Shown one piece after another: positions 1 to 5,608 of a DNA stretch of 5,757 nucleotides. Every line of letters starts with the position of its first letter. The stretch's first letter is position 1. The translations under genes and the position numbers were made by a program. The notes under the pieces are model-generated. The model made no database searches, was not told the DNA's origin, and saw only the letters and a program-made list of their open reading frames with translations. Origin of the DNA: Bordetella parapertussis (lineage in GTDB: Bacteria; Pseudomonadota; Gammaproteobacteria; Burkholderiales; Burkholderiaceae_C); contig CAMCES010000079.1 of the NCBI GenBank assembly GCA_945873925.1, positions 1 to 5,757 of the forward strand, written 5' to 3'.

Positions 1-208
1 GGGCGTGGTCTTGCTGGCCTTTGGCTCCGGTCCGGTGCGCGGTTTTGCGGTGGTGCACTGCATCGGCATCTTGACCAGCATGTTCTCGGCGGTGTTTTTC
101 TCACGCGGCTTGGTCAACCTCTGGTACGGCGGCCAAAAGAAACTCAAATCGGTGTCGATCGGCACGGTGTGGCGGCCTGAGGCTGGCACTGCGGTGAAAG
201 CCGACTAA
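1..208 (+). CDS. secD: Protein translocase subunit SecD, C-terminal end (5' partial)
   Basis: This is the last 68 codons of SecD; the first complete codon begins at base 2 and the stop TAA is at 206-208. SecD pairs with SecF in the inner membrane, where the complex uses the proton gradient to help release and pull preproteins on the periplasmic side of SecYEG. The visible part is the final transmembrane helix and tail. The run LLAFGSGPVRGFAV, then IGILTSMFSAVF and the ending LVNLWYGG, match the usual SecD C-terminus, where a short basic tail (KKLKS) follows the last helix. The catalytic and periplasmic domains lie outside the window. secF starts 12 bases downstream on the same strand, the normal secD-secF operon order. 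The call is firm because both sequence and neighbour agree. Confidence 0.93.
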   Translation, partial: GVVLLAFGSGPVRGFAVVHCIGILTSMFSAVFFSRGLVNLWYGGQKKLKSVSIGTVWRPEAGTAVKAD

Positions 209-213
209 GGGGA
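207..213 (+). promoter_or_regulatory. Shine-Dalgarno of secF
   Basis: The purine run AAGGGGA overlaps the secD stop codon and ends 7 bases before the secF ATG at 221. This spacing supports that start and suggests coupled translation of secD and secF. Confidence 0.6.
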
Positions 214-220
214 AAACACC

Positions 221-1177
221 ATGGAATTGTTCAAAATCAGAAAAGACATCCCGTTCATGCGGCATGCGGTGGTCTTCAATGTGATCTCGTTTGCGACCTT
301 TGCGCTGGCCGTGTTCTTTTTGTTCAGCCGGGGCCTGCATTTGTCGGTGGAGTTCACCGGCGGCACCTTGATGGAGGTGAGCTTCTCGCAACCCGTCGCC
401 CTCGACCCGATGCGCGAACAAATCGCCAAACTCGGCTTCACCGATGTTCAGGTGCAAAACTTCGGCTCGGCCCGCGATGTGCTGATACGCATGCCCGCCT
501 TGAAGGGCAGCACCGCCACCGAGCAAAGCACACGGGTGATGGCGGTGTTGAAAGAATCCGACCCCAATGCCGAACTCAAGCGCACCGAATTCGTCGGTCC
601 GCAAGTGGGTGACGAACTCGCGATCGATGGCTTGAAAGCCCTGGCCTTCGTGGTGGTCGGCATCATGATTTATCTCGCGATCCGCTTCGAATGGAAATAC
701 GCGGTGGCGGGCATCATCGCCAACTTGCACGACGTGGTGATCATCTTGGGCTTTTTTGCCTATTTCCAGTGGGAGTTCTCGCTCCCCGTGCTGGCCGCGG
801 TGTTGGCCGTTCTGGGCTATTCGGTGAACGAGTCGGTGGTGATTTTTGACCGGGTGCGCGAGAATTTCCGACGCTACCGCAAGATGAGCACGGTCGAGAT
901 CATCGACAACGCGATCACCTCGACCATCAGCCGCACCATCATCACCCACGGCAGCACCCAGTTGATGGTCTTGTCCATGCTGCTCTTTGGTGGCGCCACC
1001 TTGCACTACTTCGCCCTTGCGCTGACCATCGGCATCTTGTTTGGCATTTACTCATCCGTGTTCGTGGCTGCCTCGATCGCCATGTGGCTGGGCATACGGC
1101 GCGAAGACCTGATCAAAGCCTCTGCTAAAAAAGAACCCGAAGATCCCAACGACCCGAACGCTGGCGCGGTGGTTTAA
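221..1177 (+). CDS. secF: Protein translocase subunit SecF
   Basis: SecF is the inner-membrane partner of SecD in the proton-driven SecDF pump that assists Sec export. The 318-residue product has normal family length. Visible in order: N-terminal helix about 15-36; the FTGGT motif at 45-49 opening the periplasmic P4-type domain; VGPQVG at 125-130; helices about 138-155, 161-183 and 187-208; a GYSVNES-VVIFDRVREN block at 199-215; ISRT at 236-239; and two last helices to about 290. The tail is charged (KKEPEDPNDPN). Glu204 stands where most SecF proteins have Asp in an NDT motif; by its 34-residue spacing to Arg238 it matches the conserved Asp/Arg pair of the pump. FTGGT is preceded by SVE rather than the common GID. 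The ATG at 221 has a good Shine-Dalgarno. Identity is certain; the effect of Glu204 is unknown. Confidence 0.97.
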   Translation: MELFKIRKDIPFMRHAVVFNVISFATFALAVFFLFSRGLHLSVEFTGGTLMEVSFSQPVALDPMREQIAKLGFTDVQVQNFGSARDVLIRMPALKGSTATEQSTRVMAVLKESDPNAELKRTEFVGPQVGDELAIDGLKALAFVVVGIMIYLAIRFEWKYAVAGIIANLHDVVIILGFFAYFQWEFSLPVLAAVLAVLGYSVNESVVIFDRVRENFRRYRKMSTVEIIDNAITSTISRTIITHGSTQLMVLSMLLFGGATLHYFALALTIGILFGIYSSVFVAASIAMWLGIRREDLIKASAKKEPEDPNDPNAGAVV

Positions 1178-1191
1178 CCCCCCTCTCAAGC

Positions 1192-1220
1192 AAAACGGCA
1201 CCCGAGGGTGCCGTTTTTTT
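1192..1220 (+). terminator. Rho-independent terminator between secF and smg, probably bidirectional
   Basis: An 11-bp perfect stem (AAAACGGCACC at 1192-1202 with GGTGCCGTTTT at 1207-1217) closes a 4-base loop and continues into a run of T to 1220. It begins 14 bases after the secF stop. The smg stop on the other strand is 15 bases beyond the T run. Read on the minus strand the same hairpin ends in GTTTTG, so it may also end the smg transcript, though with a shorter U-tract. Confidence 0.9.
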
Positions 1221-1235
1221 GGGGGGTGCGACGGG

Positions 1236-1730
1236 TCAGTGCGCCACGCGTGCGCCTTGGTCGTCACACAGCTCGTCGAGCACCAAGGCATCGGGCTCGA
1301 TACCAGCGCTCCAATAGACCATGAGCACGATGATCTTCAGGTCGTCCAAGCTGACCGGGGAGTTGGGCACAGCCATGGCACGGTCCACCACGATTTCACG
1401 CATTTGCGCAGGCAACACGCCAGCGGCATGCATGAAGGTGAGGAAACCCAGGCCCGCTGCGCCCACATGCTGCTGCTCGGCTTCGGAGTAGACGCGCATG
1501 CTGTTGGGAGATTGAATATAGGCGGGGGCCATGCCGGCGATGGTGTTGCCAACATGGATCATGTCGCTGTGCTGGGCGGCGATGTTGAGGCCAGCCAGCC
1601 AGGCCAAGGCTTGCTCAATTTCATCGGCGTCAAAGCCAGCGGCGCTGAGTTTGCGGCCTAACAACGGCAAATCGGGGCAGGCATCACCACGCCAGTAGTG
1701 CTCGTAGACATACACAAGAACATCGAACAT
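1236..1730 (-). CDS. smg: Smg protein (DUF494 family)
   Basis: This encodes a 164-residue protein of the Smg/DUF494 family, close to the roughly 157 residues of E. coli Smg. The biochemical function is not established; the family is known mainly for its position beside dprA/def/fmt. Family features visible here are the MFDVLVYVYE start, AGFDADEIEQALAWL at 31-45, SMRVYSEAE at 77-85, GFLTFMHAAGVL at 95-106, and REIVVDRAMA followed by SLDDLKIIVLMVYW at 111-140. There is no signal peptide or membrane segment; the protein looks soluble, helical and acidic. It lies downstream of dprA on the same strand, with a 54-base gap holding a promoter-like sequence. No Shine-Dalgarno precedes the ATG, but the family-typical MFDVL start makes that start secure. 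It converges on secF across a shared terminator. Confidence 0.93.
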   Translation of the reverse strand: MFDVLVYVYEHYWRGDACPDLPLLGRKLSAAGFDADEIEQALAWLAGLNIAAQHSDMIHVGNTIAGMAPAYIQSPNSMRVYSEAEQQHVGAAGLGFLTFMHAAGVLPAQMREIVVDRAMAVPNSPVSLDDLKIIVLMVYWSAGIEPDALVLDELCDDQGARVAH

Positions 1731-1736
1731 GCGGGC

Positions 1737-1764
1737 AATATAACCTTTTTTTAACCCGCTTCAA
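1737..1764 (-). promoter_or_regulatory. Candidate sigma70 promoter of smg, placing +1 at the start codon
   Basis: On the minus strand, TTGAAG (1764-1759) and TATATT (1742-1737) resemble -35 and -10 boxes with a 16-base spacer (4/6 and 5/6 consensus matches). The usual distance from the -10 box puts transcription start at about 1730, the A of the smg ATG. With no Shine-Dalgarno in the 20 bases before the ATG, the mRNA may be leaderless. The boxes are seen; the start site is inferred. Confidence 0.5.
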
Positions 1765-1788
1765 AAACAACCTCCGGGTTCCGGTTAT
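1740..1788. repeat. Nested inverted repeats between dprA and smg
   Basis: Two inverted-repeat pairs are nested: ATAACC (1740-1745) with GGTTAT (1783-1788), and inside them AACCCG (1753-1758) with CGGGTT (1775-1780). The outer left arm overlaps the candidate smg -10 box, the outer right arm includes the dprA stop codon, and the candidate -35 box lies in the central loop. Neither strand has a U-tract placed to make this an intrinsic terminator. It could be an operator, a weak mRNA-end structure or chance. Confidence 0.35.
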
Positions 1789-2828
1789 CGCCCCAAGGAT
1801 TGGTAGATGCCGCCTGGCATTTCTGCCACTCTGCCGGCTTGCGTCAAGTCATGCAAGGCGCACATCGCGTCTTCAAGCGACGCGCCACTGCGCCACAACA
1901 ACACATCGAGTGGTTGCGGGTCATGCCCCAGTGCGTCGAGCAGTGCGCGCTGAACCGGGTCGTTGGGCAAGGCGAGCGTTTGCGCAGCAACACCTGTCAA
2001 AGATGGGTTGTGACTCAGGGCATGCACAGGCAACTCTTCCAACACATCTTGCGCAGTTTCCACCAGCTTGGCGCCTTGCCGCAACAAAGCGTGGCAGCCA
2101 CGTGCCAAAGGTGAGTGGATCGAGCCGGGCACGGCAAACACGTCTTTGCCCATCGCCAAGGCCAAGTCAGCGGTGATGAGCGAGCCCGACTTCAACGCCG
2201 CCTCGACCACCAAAACCCCTGAGGACAGTGCCGCGATCAATCGGTTGCGACGCGGAAAGTGGTGCGCCAAAGGAGGCGTGCCAGGGGGGAACTCGCTGAG
2301 CAACCAGCCTTGCGCAGCCACCTGTTGCGCCAAGCCATGGTGGGCGCGGGGGTAGACCCGGTCCAAGCCGGTAGCCACCACCGCGATCGTCGCGCAACCT
2401 GGGATCGGCAAACCCACTGGCGCAGCTTGTAACGCGCCCTGGTGCGCCGCCCCATCGATGCCCAAGGCCAAGCCAGAGACCACAGACACACCTGCCGACT
2501 GCAAGCTGTGCGCCAATGCGCGGGCGTTCTCGCGGCCCTGCGGGGTCGGGTTGCGGCTGCCCACCACCGCCACACACACGCCAGGCGTTTGCGCCAGCTG
2601 ACCGCAGGCAAACAAGACCGGCGGTGGGTCATGCAGCGCCAGCAAAGCCGCTGGGTACTGTGGGTCGCCCAGGGCCCACACCGCATGCTGTCGCTCTGGC
2701 GTGCTCTGCGCCAACCAAGCTTGGGTGCGCTCACAGCCGACCAAACTATCGGGCAGTGCCTGGGGCGCGCTAGGCGTGTCTGGACTTGGCGTGTGCATGC
2801 TGTGGTCTGGGTCGGTCAGTGTCGCCAC
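1785..2828 (-). CDS. dprA: DNA-processing protein DprA, Rossmann core plus C-terminal winged helix
   Basis: DprA (Smf) binds single-stranded DNA entering during natural transformation and loads RecA onto it in the cytoplasm. The 347-residue product carries the Rossmann-fold core: VVGSR at 88-92, SGLALGIDGAAHQGAL at 118-133, LSEFPPG at 177-183, FPRRNRLIAALS at 191-202, VVEA at 207-210, SGSLITADLA at 214-223 and GKDVFAVPGSI at 227-237. A C-terminal DML1-like winged helix follows at about 290-345. The usual N-terminal SAM/helix-hairpin-helix domain is not visible: before the LGDPQYP motif (53-59) there are only about 50 residues, the first 28 rich in Pro and Ser. A short extra segment (about 134-146) interrupts the core. 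The frame is closed by a stop at 2834-2832, so GTG at 2828 is the earliest start; ATG at 2798 (residue 11) is the alternative. Neither has a convincing Shine-Dalgarno. The smg and def-fmt neighbours are classic for dprA. Confidence 0.94.
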   Translation of the reverse strand: MATLTDPDHSMHTPSPDTPSAPQALPDSLVGCERTQAWLAQSTPERQHAVWALGDPQYPAALLALHDPPPVLFACGQLAQTPGVCVAVVGSRNPTPQGRENARALAHSLQSAGVSVVSGLALGIDGAAHQGALQAAPVGLPIPGCATIAVVATGLDRVYPRAHHGLAQQVAAQGWLLSEFPPGTPPLAHHFPRRNRLIAALSSGVLVVEAALKSGSLITADLALAMGKDVFAVPGSIHSPLARGCHALLRQGAKLVETAQDVLEELPVHALSHNPSLTGVAAQTLALPNDPVQRALLDALGHDPQPLDVLLWRSGASLEDAMCALHDLTQAGRVAEMPGGIYQSLGR

Positions 2829-2836
2829 AGCTTAAA

Positions 2837-2877
2837 AAAACCGGGGGTTTTCTGTGTGACTGCCACACACAGGTTTT
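2837..2877. repeat. Competing inverted repeats in the dprA-def divergent spacer
   Basis: The spacer holds AAAACC (2837-2842) facing GGTTTT at 2846-2851 (3-base loop) and again GGTTTT at 2872-2877. Between these copies is a further hairpin, CTGTGTG (2852-2858) with CACACAG (2866-2872). Read towards dprA on the minus strand, the 6-bp hairpin runs into seven consecutive T (2840-2834), ending 5 bases before the GTG start. The outer copy could pair with the same arm and exclude that hairpin, an attenuator-like layout. The stems are short and AT-rich, so this is structural observation, not proof of function. Confidence 0.4.
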
Positions 2878-2889
2878 GTGAGGCTGGCG

Positions 2890-2918
2890 TCAACAAGCCG
2901 GGCCAAAAAAGCGACAAT
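2890..2918 (+). promoter_or_regulatory. Weak candidate promoter of the def operon
   Basis: TCAACA (2890-2895) and GACAAT (2913-2918), each a 4/6 match to sigma70 boxes with a 17-base spacer, would start transcription at about 2925, the A of the def ATG. An overlapping CAATAT (2915-2920) is another possible -10 box. There is no Shine-Dalgarno before def, so a leaderless mRNA is possible. The match is weak, and the same DNA holds TTGACG (2893-2888) on the minus strand, a possible -35 box for dprA without a clear -10 box. Confidence 0.3.
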
Positions 2919-2924
2919 ATCGCC

Positions 2925-3437
2925 ATGGCTTTGCTTCCCGTCCTCTGTTTCCCCGACCCGCGTCTGCACACCGTGGCCAAACCCGTGGCCGAGGTCAACG
3001 ACCAGATCCGTCAATTCGCCGCTGACATGATTGAAACCATGTACGAGGCCAAAGGCGTTGGCCTGGCTGGCACCCAAGTGGACTTTCACCAACGCTTGGT
3101 GGTGATGGATGTGTCTGAGGAACGCAACACCCCCATGGTGCTGATCAACCCCGAATTATTGTGGGCAAGCGACGAACGGCTCAAGGGCGAGGAGGGCTGT
3201 TTGTCGGTGCCCGGTATTTTTGACGGCGTTGAGCGCGCCGCCCAAGTCAAGGTGCAAGCGCTGGACGAACACGGTCAGTCGCGCATCATCGAGGCTGCAG
3301 GTCTGATGGCGGTGTGCATCCAACACGAAATGGACCACCTCGTGGGCAAGGTGTTTGTCGAGTACTTGTCACCCCTCAAACGCATGCGCATCAAAGGCAA
3401 GCTGCTCAAAGCGCAGCGCGAAGCCGAGCGCATTTAA
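2925..3437 (+). CDS. def: Peptide deformylase
   Basis: This metalloenzyme removes the formyl group from the N-terminal Met of nascent proteins at the ribosome. The 170-residue product has normal length for a type 1 bacterial deformylase. The three motifs are present: GVGLAGTQ at 44-51 (motif I), EGCLS at 90-94 with metal-ligand Cys92 (motif II), and QHEMDH at 133-138 with metal ligands His134 and His138 and catalytic Glu135 (motif III). Motif I has Gly49 where the common form is GxGLAATQ or GxGLAAPQ. The ATG at 2925 starts the typical MALLPVLCFPDPRL opening. The reading frame is open upstream back into dprA, but that extension has no family similarity. The stop TAA directly abuts the fmt ATG, the usual def-fmt pairing. 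Confidence 0.97.
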   Translation: MALLPVLCFPDPRLHTVAKPVAEVNDQIRQFAADMIETMYEAKGVGLAGTQVDFHQRLVVMDVSEERNTPMVLINPELLWASDERLKGEEGCLSVPGIFDGVERAAQVKVQALDEHGQSRIIEAAGLMAVCIQHEMDHLVGKVFVEYLSPLKRMRIKGKLLKAQREAERI

Positions 3438-4460
3438 ATGCGCATCGTGTTCGCCGGCACACCGGCGTTTGCCCAATCGGCGCTGGCCGCCTTGCACGCC
3501 GCTGGCCACGAGATCGCCCTGGTGCTCACCCAACCTGACCGCCCCGCTGGGCGCGGCATGAAACTGCAAGCCTCGGCGGTCAAGCAATACGCACTCAAAC
3601 ACGGCTGGCCGGTGTGCCAACCACACAGCCTGCGCCAAGACGGGAAATTTCCAGAAGACGCACGACAGGCGCAAGCAGCGATTGCCGCAGCACAAGCGCA
3701 GGTGATGGTGGTCGTGGCCTATGGCCTGCTCCTGCCTGCCTGGACTTTGCAGAGTCTGCCCATGGGTTGCCTCAATATCCACGCATCGCTGTTGCCGCGT
3801 TGGCGGGGTGCCGCACCGATTCAACGCGCGATCGAAGCCGGCGACCCTGAAACCGGTGTGTGCATCATGCAGATGGACGAAGGCTTGGACACCGGTGATG
3901 TGCTGATGCGTCAAGCTTTGCCGATCGCGTTCGACGACACCACGACCACGTTGCACGACAAGCTCGCGGCCTTGGGTGCGGGCTTGGTGGTGCAAACCTT
4001 GTCGCGCTTACCGCAACTGCAGGCCATGCCGCAAGCGACCGATGGCATCACCTACGCCGCCAAAATTTTGAAAGAAGAAGCGCTGATTGACTGGCGCTTG
4101 CCGGCGCAGCTCTTGTCGCAACGCATCCGCGCCTTCGATCCGTTTCCAGGCGCAGTCACCATGCTGCAAGGCCAGGCACTGAAGATCTGGTCGGCGCAGG
4201 CGTCTCCCTCGGCTGACACACCTCATACCGTCACAGCAGCTGCCGGATCAGCCGCACATGGCCTGGCTGCAAGCGGGTGCGCCGCATCCACCCCTGCGCC
4301 TGGCACCGTGCTGCAAGCCAGTGGAGACTGTTTGGGTGTTGCCACAGGCCAAGGCATCTTGTTTTTGCTGCAGCTGCAGTTGCCAGGGGGCAAACGTATC
4401 AGCGCGGGCGAGTTCATGCACAGCCACCGGCAACTGCTGGGCACGGTGCTGTGCAGCTGA
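3438..4460 (+). CDS. fmt: Methionyl-tRNA formyltransferase
   Basis: Fmt transfers a formyl group from 10-formyltetrahydrofolate to Met on initiator tRNA. The 340-residue product is some 25 residues longer than most family members (about 315). The N-terminal formyltransferase domain shows VFAGTPAFA at 4-12, QPDRPAGRGMKL at 32-43, Asn113 and His115 in NIHASLLPRWRGAAPI (113-128), and Asp151 in MDEGLDTGDVL, the catalytic Asn/His/Asp set. The linker and C-terminal OB-like domain follow, with ILKEEALIDW at 210-219 and RAFDPFPGA at 231-239. The extra length lies at about 255-287, an Ala/Ser/Thr/Pro-rich stretch between KIWSAQ and PGTVL. The ATG follows the def stop with no gap. No strong Shine-Dalgarno is seen, so translation probably depends on def. 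azlC begins 4 bases after its stop. Confidence 0.97.
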   Translation: MRIVFAGTPAFAQSALAALHAAGHEIALVLTQPDRPAGRGMKLQASAVKQYALKHGWPVCQPHSLRQDGKFPEDARQAQAAIAAAQAQVMVVVAYGLLLPAWTLQSLPMGCLNIHASLLPRWRGAAPIQRAIEAGDPETGVCIMQMDEGLDTGDVLMRQALPIAFDDTTTTLHDKLAALGAGLVVQTLSRLPQLQAMPQATDGITYAAKILKEEALIDWRLPAQLLSQRIRAFDPFPGAVTMLQGQALKIWSAQASPSADTPHTVTAAAGSAAHGLAASGCAASTPAPGTVLQASGDCLGVATGQGILFLLQLQLPGGKRISAGEFMHSHRQLLGTVLCS

Positions 4461-4464
4461 GTCC

Positions 4465-5199
4465 ATGTTTTTTGATCCCGCCAATTACAAACACCCCTCG
4501 TTTCGCGAAGGCATGCGCGACATGTATCCGGTCGCGCCCGGCATCTGGGCCTGGGGTTTGATGACCGGCGTAGCCATGGTGCAGTCGGGTTTGAGCGTGG
4601 AAGTCGCCAGCGCCATGACCGTGTTGGTGTATGCGGGGAGTTCGCAACTGGCTGCGACACCCATGATCGCCGCGGGAGCGCCGTTTTGGGTGGTGCTGGC
4701 CACCGCGTTGTGCGTCAACTTGCGGTTTGTGGTGTTTAGCATCCATTTGCGCCCATACCTGATGCACTGGCCTCGCTGGCAACGTTTGTGCGTGGGCTAC
4801 ATGACCGCAGATCTGAGCTATGTGATGTTCGTCAAGCGCTTTCCCCATCCAGCTCAAGACAAAGCCGGGCAACGCGCCGAAATCGCCTACCTGTCGGGCA
4901 ACACTTTTTTGAATTGGGTGGGTTGGCAAATTGCCAGCTTGGTTGGGGTGTTCACGGCCAGCCAGATACCGGAGCGTTGGGGGCTGGGGTTCGCGGGTGT
5001 GCTGGCCCTGGTGGGTGTGATCTGCTCGCTTTCTGACAGCGCCTTGCGTCGTATCTCCGCTGGCGTCTCGGGTGCGGCAGCGGTGGCGGCTGTCGCGTTG
5101 CCTTTGAAACTCAACATCGTGGTCGGCATCGCCGCCGCCGTGGCGATTTGCTTGCTGCTCGAGCGCACAAGCTTGAACGATAAGGCGTCCAAAGCATGA
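4465..5199 (+). CDS. azlC: AzlC family branched-chain amino acid exporter, large subunit
   Basis: AzlC with AzlD forms an inner-membrane exporter; characterised relatives (Bacillus AzlCD, E. coli YgaZH, Corynebacterium BrnFE) move branched-chain amino acids and, in some cases, methionine. The 244-residue product has the family length. Visible are FREGMRDM at 13-20 before the first helix, helices about 22-42 and 46-72, the AGSSQLA motif at 57-63, the NLRFVVFS motif at 85-92 (family NLRHxLYS), a polar loop at about 123-140, and three or four more helices to about 233. The substrate here is inferred from the family. I chose ATG 4465 because it lies 4 bases after the fmt stop and matches the expected MFFDPANY-type opening; the longer open frame from 4258 overlaps fmt and has no family sense. 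There is no Shine-Dalgarno, so translational coupling to fmt is likely. Confidence 0.92.
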   Translation: MFFDPANYKHPSFREGMRDMYPVAPGIWAWGLMTGVAMVQSGLSVEVASAMTVLVYAGSSQLAATPMIAAGAPFWVVLATALCVNLRFVVFSIHLRPYLMHWPRWQRLCVGYMTADLSYVMFVKRFPHPAQDKAGQRAEIAYLSGNTFLNWVGWQIASLVGVFTASQIPERWGLGFAGVLALVGVICSLSDSALRRISAGVSGAAAVAAVALPLKLNIVVGIAAAVAICLLLERTSLNDKASKA

Positions 5200-5537
5200 C
5201 CGATCTGTGGCTGATGTTCACCGTGCTGGCCTTGGCTGTCGCCACCGTTGTCACTCGGTGTTTCTTTTTCATCTTTGACCGGCCCATGCCATTTCCAGGT
5301 TGGGCCGATCGGGGTTTGCGGTATGCACCGATTGCCGCCTTAAGCGCGGTGATCATTCCAGAAATCCTGGTCAAGCATGGCGCCTTGATCACCGACTGGC
5401 AGGATGCGCGCGTCTACGCGGCGGCGGCGGGTGCGGCCTTTTACTTTTGGCGGCGCGGACAAGGCCAAGCGGTGTTGGGGACGATCGTGCTGGGCATGGC
5501 GGTGTATTTGCCACTGCACATGGGTTTGGGCTGGTGA
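5196..5537 (+). CDS. azlD: AzlD family branched-chain amino acid exporter, small subunit
   Basis: AzlD is the small membrane partner of AzlC. The 113-residue product fits the family (about 100-115). It has an N-terminal helix (about 5-27) with the conserved TR pair at 20-21, a LRYAPIAALSAVIIPEIL segment at 41-58 matching the family's central helix, a third helix about 70-85 and a last one about 91-110. The start overlaps the azlC stop as ATGA (5196-5199), a standard sign of coupled translation and fixed subunit ratio. AAGG at 5182-5185 may serve as a weak Shine-Dalgarno. No clear terminator follows before the pgk promoter. Confidence 0.9.
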   Translation: MTDLWLMFTVLALAVATVVTRCFFFIFDRPMPFPGWADRGLRYAPIAALSAVIIPEILVKHGALITDWQDARVYAAAAGAAFYFWRRGQGQAVLGTIVLGMAVYLPLHMGLGW

Positions 5538-5550
5538 CTTTTGGCTTGGA

Positions 5551-5579
5551 TTGGCGGGTTTGCGCGCCGCGCCTAAAAT
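5551..5579 (+). promoter_or_regulatory. Candidate sigma70 promoter of pgk
   Basis: TTGGCG (5551-5556) and TAAAAT (5574-5579) are separated by exactly 17 bases and match the -35 and -10 consensus at 4/6 and 5/6 positions. Transcription would start near 5586, giving a leader of about 23 bases that contains the pgk Shine-Dalgarno. This lets pgk be expressed apart from the def-azlD operon. Confidence 0.5.
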
Positions 5580-5593
5580 CGTCCAAAAAAACC

Positions 5594-5599
5594 AAGGAG
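5594..5599 (+). promoter_or_regulatory. Shine-Dalgarno of pgk
   Basis: AAGGAG lies 9 bases before the pgk ATG. It is the strongest ribosome binding site in the window, in keeping with a highly expressed glycolytic gene. Confidence 0.8.
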
Positions 5600-5608
5600 A
5601 CAAAACAC

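Noticed and set aside
101..1006. A 301-codon open frame on the minus strand opposite secF
   Set aside because: It is a shadow of the strongly supported secF. Its composition (many His, Gly, Glu, Asp from reversed GC-rich codons) is typical of antisense frames, and no family motif is visible.
1239..1661. A 140-codon plus-strand open frame inside smg
   Set aside because: It is the reverse frame of smg, which has clear family similarity along its whole length.
2442..2924. Upstream extension of the def frame into the dprA region
   Set aside because: The extension is open by chance on the strand opposite dprA. Deformylase similarity begins at the ATG at 2925.
3369..3995. A 208-codon minus-strand open frame opposite the end of def and fmt
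   Set aside because: It is antisense to genuine def and fmt coding sequence, with no recognisable domain and no ribosome binding site.
4367..4381. Short palindromic CTGCAGCTGCAG run in fmt
   Set aside because: It encodes the LLQLQLQ segment of conserved Fmt sequence. The repetition follows from Leu/Gln codons and needs no separate explanation.
4258..4464. Upstream extension of the azlC frame inside fmt
   Set aside because: It overlaps the end of fmt out of frame and is Cys-rich with no AzlC similarity. The family-like start is at 4465.
5553..5573. GC-rich inverted repeat between azlD and pgk as a possible terminator
   Set aside because: The stem is imperfect, overlaps the better supported pgk promoter, and is followed by TAAAATC rather than a T run.
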